64,000 bases of DNA, taken from the NCBI RefSeq assembly GCF_002812705.1, contig NZ_CP025030.1:5022001-5086000 (forward strand). Direction: 5' to 3'. Shown piece by piece: positions 34,970-46,106 of the stretch. Position numbers and translations under genes: made by a program. This DNA is from Achromobacter spanius (GTDB taxonomy: Bacteria > Pseudomonadota > Gammaproteobacteria > Burkholderiales > Burkholderiaceae_B). The first letter of the stretch is position 1; every line of letters starts with the position of its first letter. The notes below the pieces were generated by a model. That model was not told the origin of the DNA and did no database searches. It was given only the letters and a program-made list of their open reading frames with translations.

Positions 34970-36730
34970 ATGGCCCGGTCTTCCAGCGCGCCGCCTTCGA
35001 CGCAATCCCCGACGCATCCGTCCCGCGTCACGTCCCCCTTCGTCGCATCTCCTTCTGTCACGTCCCCCGCGCTCGGTTCCGCCTTCCTCAGCTTGCAGCA
35101 CGTCACCTTGGCGCTGCCCGACGGCCGCGTGCTGCTTGACGACGTCAGCCACGAGTTCACCACCGCGCGCCATGGCCTTATCGGCCGCAACGGCGCGGGG
35201 AAATCGGTGCTGCTAAGGGTGATGCTTGGCGCGCTGGCCCCGCAGTCAGGCCGTGTCGTGCGCCACGGGCGCATGGCCCATGTGCCGCAGACGCCAAGCT
35301 ACTGCCCCGACACCACGCTGGCCGATGTCGCCGGCCTGGGCGCCGTCGTCCGCGCCCTGTCCAACATCGAAGCGGGCAGCACCGATCGCGCCGATTTCGA
35401 TCTGGCCGAAGGCCATTGGCTGATCCATCAGGATTGGGCGCGGATGCTTGCCGGCGCCGGCCTGCCGGACTGGCCGCTGACGCACCCCGCCCACGTGGCC
35501 AGCGGCGGTGAATTGACCCGCGTGACCCTGGCAGGCGCGCTGCTGCAAGGCGCCGACGGCCTGCTGCTGGACGAACCCACCAACCACCTGGACGCCCGTG
35601 CACGCGATTGGCTGATCGAAAAAATCAGCGCATGGCGCGGCGCGCTGATTGTCGTCAGCCACGACCGCCGCCTGCTGGATGTCATGGCCAATATCGTTGA
35701 ACTCAACGGCGGCGCGCTAAGCGGGCACGCCGGCAACTACAGTGCCTGGCGCGCCCAGCGGGACAGGCAGGATGCTGCCGCCGACGCCGCCCTGGAGCAC
35801 GCCCGCAACGAACGCGCGGCCGGCTTGCGCGCGTTGCGGCAACAGCACGATGCGCAGCAGCAACGCAGCGCGCGCAATAGCCGCAATGCCCGCGAGTCCA
35901 ATCAGGCGGCCATCCTGCTTAGCGCCAAAAAGGCCAATGCCCAAGCCCATGCCGGGCGCGACCGGTTGCGCCGCCTGCAAGCGGGCGCCGCGCTGGAAGA
36001 CGCCGTCAGGCTGGCCGCCTTGCGGGCGCCCCCAACGCCGGGCGTGGCCTTGGCCTTGCCCGACACCACGGTGCCCGCCGGACGGCGCGTCCTGCATCTG
36101 GAAGCCGCCCGGCTTCCCTTTCCGGAACAGGCGCAACCGATCAGCTTGAGCCTGGCCGGCCCTTTTCGGCTGGCGATCCAAGGGCCCAATGGCTGCGGCA
36201 AAAGCACGTTGCTGGCGATGCTGGCGGGCGATCTGCCGGCCCGTTCCGGCCGCTGCGATGTGCGCGTACCCACCGCCATGCTGGACCAACGCGCTGGCGC
36301 ATTGCCCGCACATGCATCGCTACTGCAAACCTTGGACGCCCTGGGCGCGCCGCTGTCGCAGGGCGAACTGCGCAGCCGCCTGGCCCTGCTGGGCCTGGGA
36401 CCGGCTCTGGTCCAGGCGCCCGCCGCCACCTTGAGCGGCGGCGAACGCATCAAGGCCGCGCTGGCCGCCGCGCTATGGCGCAAGCAGCCCGCCCAATTGC
36501 TGCTGCTGGACGAACCCACCAACCATCTGGACATGGCGTCGGCCCAGGCGCTGGAAGACGCGCTGGCGCAATACCCCGGCGCCATGGTGGTGGTGTCGCA
36601 CGATGCCGTGTTCCTGGAACGGATCGAGCCCACGCATTGGTTGACGTCCAACGACGATGGCACCTGGTCACTGCGGGAAAGCACGCCCGATACGGATCGT
36701 TCAACGGCGGCAATCACTGGCACGCCGTAA
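34970..36730 (+). CDS. ABC-F type ATPase
   Basis: A 586-residue soluble protein with two ABC domains in tandem and no membrane segments, as in ABC-F ribosome-associated ATPases. Domain 1 has Walker A GRNGAGKS and ends with ASGGELTRVTLAGALLQG then LLLDEPTNHLD; domain 2 has GPNGCGKS, LSGGERIKAALAAALW and LLLDEPTNHLD. The linker is basic and helical (LRALRQQHDAQQQRSARN). The first 37 or so residues are an unusual Ser/Thr/Pro-rich tail before the ABC fold. Family members free stalled ribosomes or give antibiotic resistance; which applies here cannot be told. Confidence 0.9.
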   Translation: MARSSSAPPSTQSPTHPSRVTSPFVASPSVTSPALGSAFLSLQHVTLALPDGRVLLDDVSHEFTTARHGLIGRNGAGKSVLLRVMLGALAPQSGRVVRHGRMAHVPQTPSYCPDTTLADVAGLGAVVRALSNIEAGSTDRADFDLAEGHWLIHQDWARMLAGAGLPDWPLTHPAHVASGGELTRVTLAGALLQGADGLLLDEPTNHLDARARDWLIEKISAWRGALIVVSHDRRLLDVMANIVELNGGALSGHAGNYSAWRAQRDRQDAAADAALEHARNERAAGLRALRQQHDAQQQRSARNSRNARESNQAAILLSAKKANAQAHAGRDRLRRLQAGAALEDAVRLAALRAPPTPGVALALPDTTVPAGRRVLHLEAARLPFPEQAQPISLSLAGPFRLAIQGPNGCGKSTLLAMLAGDLPARSGRCDVRVPTAMLDQRAGALPAHASLLQTLDALGAPLSQGELRSRLALLGLGPALVQAPAATLSGGERIKAALAAALWRKQPAQLLLLDEPTNHLDMASAQALEDALAQYPGAMVVVSHDAVFLERIEPTHWLTSNDDGTWSLRESTPDTDRSTAAITGTP

Positions 36731-36840
36731 CGCGATCCGATTGCTTTATTACCCAGGGTTATCCCGAATGCCTCCATAACAACAAATCGTCAATAATTCG
36801 CCAACGTTTTGTCATCGAACCGTCCCCACACACGCCTGTC

Positions 36841-37353
36841 ATGTCTGCATCCATCCGGGACGCCATCGTTTCTTCCGCCCATCTCGCTACCTCTGCCCCG
36901 CAGTTGTCCGAGGTGGAGTTCGGCCTGATCATCGCGTCCCACGCGTTCAATCGCTGGATGGTGCGCTGCATGGCTTGCGCCGGCCTGCCTGACCTGACTT
37001 CCTTGGACATCCTGGTGCTGAACCACGTGTTTCACCGAGGACGCGGCAAGAAGCTGGCCGACATCTGCTTCACGCTGAACGTCGAAGACACCCACCTGGT
37101 GAACTACTCGCTGAAAAAGCTGGAGCGGCTGGGTGTGGTGCAAAGCGCCAAGACGGGCAAGGAAGTGATCTACACCACCACCGACGCCGGCGCTGCCGCC
37201 ATTGCGCGCTACGCCGAAGTGCGCGAGCAATGCCTCGTCAAATCGTTCATCGACTCCCCCGCGGCGGACGAGGCCAGCCACCAATTGGCCAACACCCTGC
37301 GCGCCCTCTCGGGCCTGTACGACCAAGCCGCCCGCGCCGCCACCTCGCTGTGA
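36841..37353 (+). CDS. Winged-helix (MarR-like) regulator
   Basis: A 170-residue predicted DNA-binding protein. The winged helix is in the middle (LTSLDILVLNHVFHRGRGKKLADICFTLNVEDTHLVNYSLKKLERLGVV) and is flanked by dimerisation helices. It matches the MarR-like, winged helix DNA-binding family of Alcaligenaceae. It ends ten bases before the TTG start of the peptide-transporter ATPase gene and probably regulates that operon. Confidence 0.82.
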   Translation: MSASIRDAIVSSAHLATSAPQLSEVEFGLIIASHAFNRWMVRCMACAGLPDLTSLDILVLNHVFHRGRGKKLADICFTLNVEDTHLVNYSLKKLERLGVVQSAKTGKEVIYTTTDAGAAAIARYAEVREQCLVKSFIDSPAADEASHQLANTLRALSGLYDQAARAATSL

Positions 37354-37362
37354 GAATCCACG

Positions 37363-39216
<1,854 letters not shown>

Positions 39217-39270
39217 CAGCAGCCCCCTTTTTTTCTCGGTGTGATCCGAGTTCCCGTCCCTGGAGCGACC

Positions 39271-40803
39271 ATGCAATTTTTCCGCACCACTTTCACCGCC
39301 ACCGCCCTGACCCTGGCGTTGGGCGGCGCACTGCCCGCCGTCCTGTCGACCGCGCATGCCGCGGGCACGCTCAGCGTGGCCATCAACCAGGACCCGGGTA
39401 GCTGGGACCCCATCGACACCTTCGTGACCTTCTGGGGTTCGGTGGGCGGCAACCTGTACGACGGCCTGACGATGCGCGGCGCCGACCTGAAGCTGCAACC
39501 GGGCCTGGCCACCAGCTGGGAATACCTGGACGAGAACAAGCGCCTGCGCTTCAAGCTGCGCGAAGGCGTCAAGTTCCACAACGGCGAACCCTTCAACGCC
39601 GAAGCCGTGAAGTTCACGTTTGAACGCCTGCTGGGCGCGGAAGGCGCCAAGGGCCCGCAAAAGTCCAACTACGACTCCATCGGCGAGATCAAGGTGGTGG
39701 ACGAATACACCGTCGATTTCATCCTGAAGCAGCCTGACCCCGTGCTGCTGACCAAGCTGGCCGGCTACGGCGCCATGATCGTGCCGCCCAAGTACATCAA
39801 GGAAAAGGGCGAGGACTACTTCAACACGAACCCGGTCGGCACCGGCCCGTTCAAGTTTGAAAGCTACCAGCCCAAGGTCAACGTGACGCTGGCGCGCAAC
39901 GACGAGTACTGGGGCGGCAGGCCCAAGCTGGACAAGGTTGTGTACCGCTTCATCAGCGAACCCGGCACGCAAGTGGCCGAGCTGCAAGCCGGCCGCATCG
40001 ACATCGCCACGCTGATCCCGCTGGGCCTGATCGACACCGTGAAGAAGTCCGGCAACGCCGACGTCATCTCGACGGGCGGCCCGGTCGCCTACGCGCTGCG
40101 CTACAAAACCACGGGCGGCATCACCCAGAACCGCGACGTGCGCCGTGCGCTGATCATGGCGGTGGACCGCGAGGCCATCGTCAAGCAGTTGCTGCTGGGC
40201 CAGGCCAAGGTCATCGCCAGCTTCCAGGGCCCGCAATCGTTCGGCTACAACCCCGAGCAAAAGCCCCTGCCCTTCAACCCCGCCGAAGCCAAGAAGCTGC
40301 TGGCAGCCGCTGGCGTGAAGCCGGGCGCCACCGTGCAGATCGACGTGCGCGGCAGCGATTCGAACTTCCGCGAAGTGGCCCAGGCCGTGTCTGGCTACCT
40401 GCAAGGCGTGGGCGTGCGCGCCACCATCAAGCCGTATGAAACCGGCGTGCTGCTGAACGACATCATCCCGGGCGGCAAGACGGGCGAGATGTGGCAAAAC
40501 CAATGGGGCGGCTGGACGTATGACTACGACAACACCGCGTACCTGATGTATCACACGGGCCAGAAGTGGAACCCGTATGACAAGGACGCCAAGCTCAACG
40601 GCATGCTGGAAGCGCAACGCACCGTCTATGACGTGAAGAAGCGCGAAGCCATGCTGCAGGAAATTGCCGCGTACGTGGCCGACCAGGCGCTGGAAATGCC
40701 GCTGTACAGCCTGAACACGATCGTCGGCGTGAACAAGCGCGTGAAGAACCTTGAAGTCCCGGGCGACATCCGCTTCCGTTTCCTCAACGCGACCGTCGAG
40801 TAA
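39271..40803 (+). CDS. Peptide ABC importer, periplasmic binding protein
   Basis: A 510-residue family-5 solute-binding protein (GsiB/DppA-like). The signal peptide runs to about residue 31 (ending STAHAAG). Characteristic segments are AINQDPGSWDPID, LYDGLTMRG, FKLREGVKFHNGEPFNAEAVKFTFERL and NPVGTGPFKFESYQPK. The ATG at 39271 has CTGGAG seven bases before it. The substrate could be an oligopeptide, glutathione or another small peptide-like molecule; the downstream M14 carboxypeptidase fits peptides. Confidence 0.92.
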   Translation: MQFFRTTFTATALTLALGGALPAVLSTAHAAGTLSVAINQDPGSWDPIDTFVTFWGSVGGNLYDGLTMRGADLKLQPGLATSWEYLDENKRLRFKLREGVKFHNGEPFNAEAVKFTFERLLGAEGAKGPQKSNYDSIGEIKVVDEYTVDFILKQPDPVLLTKLAGYGAMIVPPKYIKEKGEDYFNTNPVGTGPFKFESYQPKVNVTLARNDEYWGGRPKLDKVVYRFISEPGTQVAELQAGRIDIATLIPLGLIDTVKKSGNADVISTGGPVAYALRYKTTGGITQNRDVRRALIMAVDREAIVKQLLLGQAKVIASFQGPQSFGYNPEQKPLPFNPAEAKKLLAAAGVKPGATVQIDVRGSDSNFREVAQAVSGYLQGVGVRATIKPYETGVLLNDIIPGGKTGEMWQNQWGGWTYDYDNTAYLMYHTGQKWNPYDKDAKLNGMLEAQRTVYDVKKREAMLQEIAAYVADQALEMPLYSLNTIVGVNKRVKNLEVPGDIRFRFLNATVE

Positions 40804-40849
40804 GCATCAACCCAACGATCCGCCCCGGTGAAAACCGGGGCGGCGCCTC

Positions 40850-41773
40850 ATGACCGGATTTCTCATCAAACGCGTGTTGCAGGCGGTCTTCGTGATCGTC
40901 GCCGTGACACTGCTGGTTTCCTATGCCGTGCGCTTGACCGGCGACCCCGCGCTGATGCTCAGCCAGGGTTCGGGCAGCGTCACCGAACAAGACCTGGCCA
41001 ACATCCGCCAGGCGCTGGGGCTGAACCGCCCCTTCCACGAGCAATACCTGTCGTACATGCAGGGCCTGTTGCACGGCGATTTCGGCCGCAGCTTCATGGG
41101 CGGCACGTCGGTTGCCAAGCTGATCGGCGACGCCCTGCCCGCCACGCTGATGCTGGCGTTTACGTCATTGATCGTGTCGATTCTGATTTCGTTGCCGCTG
41201 GGCATCCAGGCTGCGATCAAGCGCGGCAAGTCCACGGACCAGGCCATCCGCATCCTGTCGCTGGTGGGGCTGTCGTTTCCCAACTTCTGGCTGGCGCTGA
41301 TGCTGGTGCTGCTGTTGTCGATCACCTTTCCGCTGCTGCCGCCTTCGGGCTGGAGCGGGCCAGCCAGCCTGGTGCTGCCGTCCTTGACGATGGCCATCAT
41401 TCTTAGCGCCACCAACATCCGCCTGGTGCGCACCACCATGCTGGAAACGCTGTCGGCGCAATACATCATGGTGGCGCGCAGCAAGGGCCTGAAAGAGCGC
41501 GTGGTGCTGTACAAGCACGCGCTGCGCAACTGCGCGATTCCGCTCATCACGTATCTGGGCCTGCAATTCGGCGGCCTGATCGGCGGCATCGTCGTGATTG
41601 AAATGGTCTTCAACTGGCCTGGACTGGGCACGCTGGCCTTCGACGCCATTTCCGGCCGCGACTATCCGGTGCTGCAAGGCACGGTCACCGTGCTGGCCGC
41701 CGTCATCGTCCTGGTCAACCTGATCGTCGACATTGCCTACGGCATCGTCGACCCCCGTATCCGCACGCGCTAA
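40850..41773 (+). CDS. Peptide ABC importer permease (DppB/GsiC type)
   Basis: A 307-residue inner membrane permease with six helices. The first helix begins at the N-terminus (LIKRVLQAVFVIVAVTLLVSYAVRL in part), followed by the periplasmic GDPALMLSQG loop. The EAA loop that docks the ATPase is seen as YIMVARSKGLKERVVLYKHALRN. It follows the binding protein gene by 46 bases and precedes the second permease by five. Confidence 0.93.
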   Translation: MTGFLIKRVLQAVFVIVAVTLLVSYAVRLTGDPALMLSQGSGSVTEQDLANIRQALGLNRPFHEQYLSYMQGLLHGDFGRSFMGGTSVAKLIGDALPATLMLAFTSLIVSILISLPLGIQAAIKRGKSTDQAIRILSLVGLSFPNFWLALMLVLLLSITFPLLPPSGWSGPASLVLPSLTMAIILSATNIRLVRTTMLETLSAQYIMVARSKGLKERVVLYKHALRNCAIPLITYLGLQFGGLIGGIVVIEMVFNWPGLGTLAFDAISGRDYPVLQGTVTVLAAVIVLVNLIVDIAYGIVDPRIRTR

Positions 41774-41778
41774 GCCTT

Positions 41779-42645
41779 ATGCAGACAACCACACCCCCCG
41801 CCGCGCCCCAGGCCTTCAAGCCGCGCAGCCGCTACCGTTCGCTGGAATTCGTGCTGGGCGCCATCCTGACGGGCGTCATGATCCTGCTGGTGCTGACGTC
41901 CGGCTGGCTGTTTCCCGACGGCGGCGAATCCATGGACCTGGCCTCGCGTTTGATGGCGCCGTTCACGTCGGCCGCGCATCCCTTCGGCACCGACCCCTTG
42001 GGCCGCGACGTGCTGGCCCGCGTGATCGTGGGCGGCAAGATCTCGCTGATGGTGGGCTTTGCCTCCGTCATCGGCGGCGCGCTGCTGGGCATCATCATGG
42101 GCCTGATCGCCGGCTACTACCGTGGCTTCTGGGACATGGTCGTCATGCGCTTTGCCGACGTGCAACTGGCGCTGCCGTTCATCCTGGTGGCCATCACGTT
42201 CATCGCCATCCTGGGTGGCGGCCTGTTCAACGTGATCTTCTTCATGATCGTGTCGCAGTGGGTGCAGTATGCGCGGCTGGTGCGCGCCCAGGTGCTGGCG
42301 CTGCGCGAGCGCGAGTTCGTGCTGGCCGCCCGCGCCTTTGGAGTGCGCGACCTGGCCATGATCCGCCATCACATCGTGCCCAACCTGCTGGGTCCGCTGG
42401 TCATCCTGATGACCTTGAACGTGGCCAACAACATCCTGCTGGAAAGCAGCCTGACCTTCCTGGGCTTGGGCGTGGATCCGATGATTCCCAGTTGGGGCGG
42501 CATGCTGGCCGATGGCCGCACTTACATGCAGACCGCATGGTGGGTCAGCGTCTTCCCCGGCCTGGCGATCATGCTGACCGTGCTGGGGCTTAATCTGTTG
42601 GGAGATTGGTTGCGAGACCGCCTGGACCCGACCGGAAAGGTGTAA
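41779..42645 (+). CDS. Peptide ABC importer permease (DppC/GsiD type)
   Basis: A 288-residue permease with six helices. It has the DppC-typical HPFGTDPLGRDVLARVIVGGKISL segment after the first helix and the EAA loop FVLAARAFGVRDLAMIRHHIVPN. The C-terminus ends GLNLLGDWLRDRLDP, the standard end of this family. It is the last transporter gene; a terminator hairpin follows directly. Confidence 0.94.
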   Translation: MQTTTPPAAPQAFKPRSRYRSLEFVLGAILTGVMILLVLTSGWLFPDGGESMDLASRLMAPFTSAAHPFGTDPLGRDVLARVIVGGKISLMVGFASVIGGALLGIIMGLIAGYYRGFWDMVVMRFADVQLALPFILVAITFIAILGGGLFNVIFFMIVSQWVQYARLVRAQVLALREREFVLAARAFGVRDLAMIRHHIVPNLLGPLVILMTLNVANNILLESSLTFLGLGVDPMIPSWGGMLADGRTYMQTAWWVSVFPGLAIMLTVLGLNLLGDWLRDRLDPTGKV

Positions 42646-42653
42646 AAGATCAG

Positions 42654-42681
42654 ATGCCCCGCAAGGGGCATTTTTCTCTTT
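42654..42681 (+). terminator. Rho-independent terminator after the peptide ABC importer
   Basis: A 7-bp stem ATGCCCC / GGGGCAT with a GCAA tetraloop, then TTTTCTCTTT. It lies between the second permease and the M14 peptidase gene in the same direction, so it may partly separate their expression. Confidence 0.85.
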
Positions 42682-42717
42682 GCCGGATGCCGCAAGAACC
42701 CCGAAGGAATACGACGC

Positions 42718-44469
42718 ATGTCTTTGCTTGAAAAATCATTTGACCGCACGCTGGACGCCTGGACCCATTCCTATCTGGCGCCCGTCTGGCGCGGCGCGGT
42801 GGTGGAAGGCTGGCTGTTTGAAGGTGTTGACGCGCGCCGTGCGGCAGAGGCGCGGCTGGCGCAGGCCGGCGTCACCGCGCGCTTTCGCAGCGCCTACAAG
42901 CCGCTGCTGCATTACTTCCTGGAAGAAGTCAATCGCGAAGGCCTGGTGTCGGTGCTGGTGCGCTATCCGCTGCACGAACACGCGCTGCCCAAGCGCTTTA
43001 CGCTGGAAGCCTATCCGCTGGTCGCGTTGCTGGAAGGCGTGCGCGTCGTGATGCAGGAAGGCGGGTCCGATCTGCACCACGATCTGCACTACGACGTCAC
43101 CCTGAGCTACGCCGATGGCCGCACGGTCGAGTCCCGCGTTTTCGCGCCCAACGTGCTGGGCGCGGCGCAAGATGGCACGCCCGAACTATCGCCCACGGGC
43201 TGGCTGCGCGTGCGTGATGCCGACGGGGCGGTGCAGACCGACGGCGCCCAAGCCACCGAATACCAGCAAGTGTTCCGCAGCATCGTGGACACCGTGCGCA
43301 ACCATGCCTGGGGCGCGCACGAACCGTATTTCGACCGTCTGGAAATCCGGGTGGACCTGCCCGGCATGGACTTCGCGCTGCCGGTGGACGAAGAAATCGT
43401 CAGCACTTTTGAAGCCCTGCACGAAGACGTTTACTTCACGCTGCTGGAACATTTTCAGCACCACTCCGGCCGGCCGTCGGGCGACCGGGGCTTGCAGCCC
43501 GGCCAGATCATTCCCGACATCCGCCGCCATGACGGCGCGGCGCGTGTGCAAATTTCGCTTGAACCGTTTGCCCCGGTCGCTCCGGTTACGCCCGCCCTGC
43601 CCGATGCGCCGCTGGCGCAACGTCGCGAACCACTGACGGCCGCCCAGATTGCCGGCTGTGTGGCGGCGTTTGGCGGCGACACCTTTCAGGCGGTATCGCG
43701 CCAGGGGCGCCCGGTGCTGGGCACCTATGTGCGCGGACCCGGGCCGGCCGTCTTCATCTCGGGCGCGCAGCACGCCAATGAAACGTCCGGCATTGTCGGC
43801 GCGCTGCGCGCGGCGCAAACGTTGGCCGAACGCGGCAACGCGCACTTTGCGCTGGTCGCCGCCGAAAACCCCGATGGCTACGCCCTGTTCAACCGCCTGC
43901 GCGAACATCATCCGCGCCACATGCTGCACGCCTCGCGCTACAGCGCGCTGGGCGACGACATCGCCTACCGCGAACATGCACCGTTCTTTGAACGCGACGC
44001 GCGTCATCAGGCGCAGGCAATCAGCGGCGCGCAGTTGCACATCAACCTGCACGGCTACCCCGCGCATGAGTGGACGCGCCCCCTGTCCGGCTATCTGCCG
44101 CGCAACTTCGAGCTGTGGACCATTCCCAAGGGATTTTTCCTGGTGTTGCGCCATCATCCGGGCTGGCGCGCGCGCGCGCACCGGCTGATCGAAGGGGTCA
44201 CCGCGCGCCTGGCCGCCAACGTGACCGGGCTGGTGGAATTCAACGCCCGCCAACTGGAACTCTTTCACGCACACGCGCTGGAAACCGGCTTCGAGGTCAT
44301 GAACGGCATTCCGGTACAGATCACGGAGACGGATCGCGAGGATTTGCCCATGGCCTTGATTTCCGAGTTTCCGGATGAAACCGTCTACGGCGACCGCTTT
44401 GTCTTCGCGCATACTGTGCAAATGGAAACCGTCCTGGCCGCGACCGACCTGTATCGCTCGGGACTGTAA
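42718..44469 (+). CDS. M14-family zinc carboxypeptidase-like protein
   Basis: A 583-residue protein whose C-terminal half is an M14 carboxypeptidase domain. Zinc ligands H352 and E355 are in SGAQHANETSG, the third is in HINLHGYPAHEW, and the catalytic glutamate is likely the one in TGLVEFNARQ or EFPDETVY. The N-terminal 300 residues form a separate domain I do not recognise. There is no signal peptide, so it acts in the cytosol. Its position behind a peptide importer suggests that it trims imported peptides or related amide compounds. Confidence 0.85.
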   Translation: MSLLEKSFDRTLDAWTHSYLAPVWRGAVVEGWLFEGVDARRAAEARLAQAGVTARFRSAYKPLLHYFLEEVNREGLVSVLVRYPLHEHALPKRFTLEAYPLVALLEGVRVVMQEGGSDLHHDLHYDVTLSYADGRTVESRVFAPNVLGAAQDGTPELSPTGWLRVRDADGAVQTDGAQATEYQQVFRSIVDTVRNHAWGAHEPYFDRLEIRVDLPGMDFALPVDEEIVSTFEALHEDVYFTLLEHFQHHSGRPSGDRGLQPGQIIPDIRRHDGAARVQISLEPFAPVAPVTPALPDAPLAQRREPLTAAQIAGCVAAFGGDTFQAVSRQGRPVLGTYVRGPGPAVFISGAQHANETSGIVGALRAAQTLAERGNAHFALVAAENPDGYALFNRLREHHPRHMLHASRYSALGDDIAYREHAPFFERDARHQAQAISGAQLHINLHGYPAHEWTRPLSGYLPRNFELWTIPKGFFLVLRHHPGWRARAHRLIEGVTARLAANVTGLVEFNARQLELFHAHALETGFEVMNGIPVQITETDREDLPMALISEFPDETVYGDRFVFAHTVQMETVLAATDLYRSGL

Positions 44470-44483
44470 ACACCAACAAGAAC

Positions 44484-44921
44484 ATGAATATCCGAGAACG
44501 CAACCACGGCGACGACCTGGCCTTGGCGGACATCTGGCTCCGCTCGGTCCGCGCCACGCATTCCTTCCTGACGGAAAAGGAAATCCAGGCGATGTACCCG
44601 CAGGTCCTCAACACCTATCTGCCATCGGTGCGGGTGTGGGTCTGTGAGGACGGCGACGGCGAGATCGCCGGCTTCATGGGGCTGTCAGGCAACAAAGTCG
44701 AAATGCTGTTCGTAGACGCCAGCAAACGGGGCAAAGGCGCCGGCCGCCGCCTGCTGAATTTCGCGCGCTCGCTGCACGGCACCCTGCTGGTGGACGTGAA
44801 TGAACAGAATCCGCAAGCACACGGTTTTTACAAACATTACGGTTTCGTCGACACCGGCCGCTCCGCCCACGACGACGCCGGCCGCCCGTTTCCGATCGTG
44901 CATATGAAGCTGGCGGGTTGA
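44484..44921 (+). CDS. GNAT acetyltransferase, YjaB-like
   Basis: A 145-residue N-acetyltransferase of the GNAT fold. Acetyl-CoA-binding motif A is seen in EMLFVDASKRGKGAGRRLLNFA (R-x-x-G-x-G/A variant), and motif B in NPQAHGFYKHYGFVDTGRS. The N-terminal segment NIRERNHGDDLALADIWLRSVRATHSFLT matches the YjaB group. The substrate is unknown. It begins 14 bases after the M14 gene and may share its transcript. Confidence 0.87.
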   Translation: MNIRERNHGDDLALADIWLRSVRATHSFLTEKEIQAMYPQVLNTYLPSVRVWVCEDGDGEIAGFMGLSGNKVEMLFVDASKRGKGAGRRLLNFARSLHGTLLVDVNEQNPQAHGFYKHYGFVDTGRSAHDDAGRPFPIVHMKLAG

Positions 44922-44934
44922 GGGAAGCGATTGC

Positions 44935-45011
44935 GATGGGCTGCTTGATGGGTTTGCGCGTTGAAGGTCTGCTTTCTTCTATTTACCCGTGCGCGCTACA
45001 CCCATCCTACG
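44935..45011 (+). repeat. REP-like repeat, copy 1
   Basis: A 77-bp unit starting GATGGGCTGCTTGATGGG and ending ACACCCATCCTACG. Its ends are partly complementary (GATGGGTTTGCGCG against CGCGCTACACCCATC), so it can fold as a stem. It is nearly identical to copy 2 at 45131. Confidence 0.85.
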
Positions 45012-45028
45012 GCCTTCCGCGTGCCAAT

Positions 45029-45094
45029 CGTAGGATGGGTGTAGCGCGAAAGACTGGCCAATAGAACGCGACTGCATAACGCGCGTAACCCATC
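45029..45094 (-). repeat. REP-like repeat, inverted copy
   Basis: CGTAGGATGGGTGTAGCGCG (45029-45048) is the reverse complement of the end of copy 1, and the element closes with ACGCGCGTAACCCATC (ending 45094). The middle differs from the other copies. The GTAGGATGGGT...AACCCATC form is a common REP/RAYT-type extragenic element in proteobacteria. Confidence 0.75.
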
Positions 45095-45130
45095 GAACAG
45101 CGGCGCCATCCAATCGATCGCGATCATTGA

Positions 45131-45207
45131 GATGGGCTGCTTGATGGGTTTGCGCGCTGGGCATCTGCTTTCTTCTATTTACCCGTGCGCGCCACACCCA
45201 TCCTACG
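45131..45207 (+). repeat. REP-like repeat, copy 2
   Basis: A direct copy of the unit at 44935-45011, with a few changes around 45157-45164 and one near 45192. The last five bases contain the stop codon of the small oxidoreductase-like gene on the minus strand. Confidence 0.85.
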
Positions 45208-45385
45208 TGCCTTCCGCTTCATGCCTTATTCGCCACGCTTTCATGGCCTGGCGGTACTTGTCCATGGCTTCGTCGTACATGTCGTACACGCACGGGATGC
45301 AGCCGCTGTTGCAGCATTCTTCCGGCGCGGGGCGTTCGGGGGGGACGGGCTGGGGATCGTCGTCGGGAATCGGGGTGGTGCTCAT
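45203..45385 (-). CDS. Oxidoreductase-like domain small protein
   Basis: A 60-residue protein of the oxidoreductase-like N-terminal family (PF09791 type). The diagnostic motif is PEECCNSGCIPCVYDMYDEAM with four cysteines, probably a metal or redox site. These short proteins are common in beta- and gammaproteobacteria and their function is unknown. The stop codon lies within the REP-like copy 2, so the repeat may have supplied it. Confidence 0.85.
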   Translation of the reverse strand: MSTTPIPDDDPQPVPPERPAPEECCNSGCIPCVYDMYDEAMDKYRQAMKAWRIRHEAEGT

Positions 45386-45394
45386 AGCCGAATG

Positions 45395-46006
45395 TTAACG
45401 CCGGGGCTGTCGCGTGTAGTCGGTGGCACTTTGACGCGCCTGCCAATCCGCGCGACGGATCTCGTAGCGCACCTTGACATTGGTGCCGTTGCCCGCCGCT
45501 TCGCCGACATAACGCATGCCGCTCTTTTCCAGCACGCGGCGTGACGCCGTATTGGATTGGATCGCCACCGCGCACAGCGCGTCGACCGGCAGCAGTTTGA
45601 AGCCCAACGAGATCAGCGCCGCTGAAATCTCCACGGCATAGCCACGGCCCCAGCATTCCGGCGCAAACGCATAGGCAAGCTCAATGGCGCCCTGCTCATC
45701 AGACACCGTGTACTTCAAGCCCGCGCGTCCGGCCAGCGTGCCCGTTTCCCGATCTTCCAGCACATACATGCCGTAGCCGTGGTCCAACCAATGAGCCTCG
45801 TTTTGCGCCAGATACAGCCGGCTGGCGGCGGCGTCGCGCGTGCCGCCCATCGTGGCCATCACGTCGGGATTGGTGTGCATCTGCTCGATAAACGGCAGAT
45901 GCGCCTGGCTCATGCGCTGGGCACGCAACCGAGGGGTCAGGAATACGTCAGGGAAACCAGCGGACGGCATGACATTCTTTACGAAGATAGGGCGGGGATC
46001 CATCAT
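45395..46006 (-). CDS. GNAT acetyltransferase, RimJ/RimL-like
   Basis: A GNAT-fold acetyltransferase of up to 203 residues, of the RimJ/RimL type. It has LTPRLRAQRMSQAHLPFIEQMHTNP at the front, AFAPECWGRGYAVEISAALI as the acetyl-CoA motif (W-G-R-G-Y) and NTASRRVLEKSGMRYVGE as motif B. The start is uncertain: ATGs at 46006 and 46003, or a later one at 45970, are possible. The substrate is unknown. Confidence 0.85.
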   Translation of the reverse strand: MMDPRPIFVKNVMPSAGFPDVFLTPRLRAQRMSQAHLPFIEQMHTNPDVMATMGGTRDAAASRLYLAQNEAHWLDHGYGMYVLEDRETGTLAGRAGLKYTVSDEQGAIELAYAFAPECWGRGYAVEISAALISLGFKLLPVDALCAVAIQSNTASRRVLEKSGMRYVGEAAGNGTNVKVRYEIRRADWQARQSATDYTRQPRR

Positions 46007-46106
46007 AGCGGTGCTTGGCAGCCTATGGCATCCACCGCCCCATCAATGGCGAATGCCGCGCCGTTCAGACGCCAGCATTCGCCTCGCCCTGATGCGGGCG
46101 GCAGCC

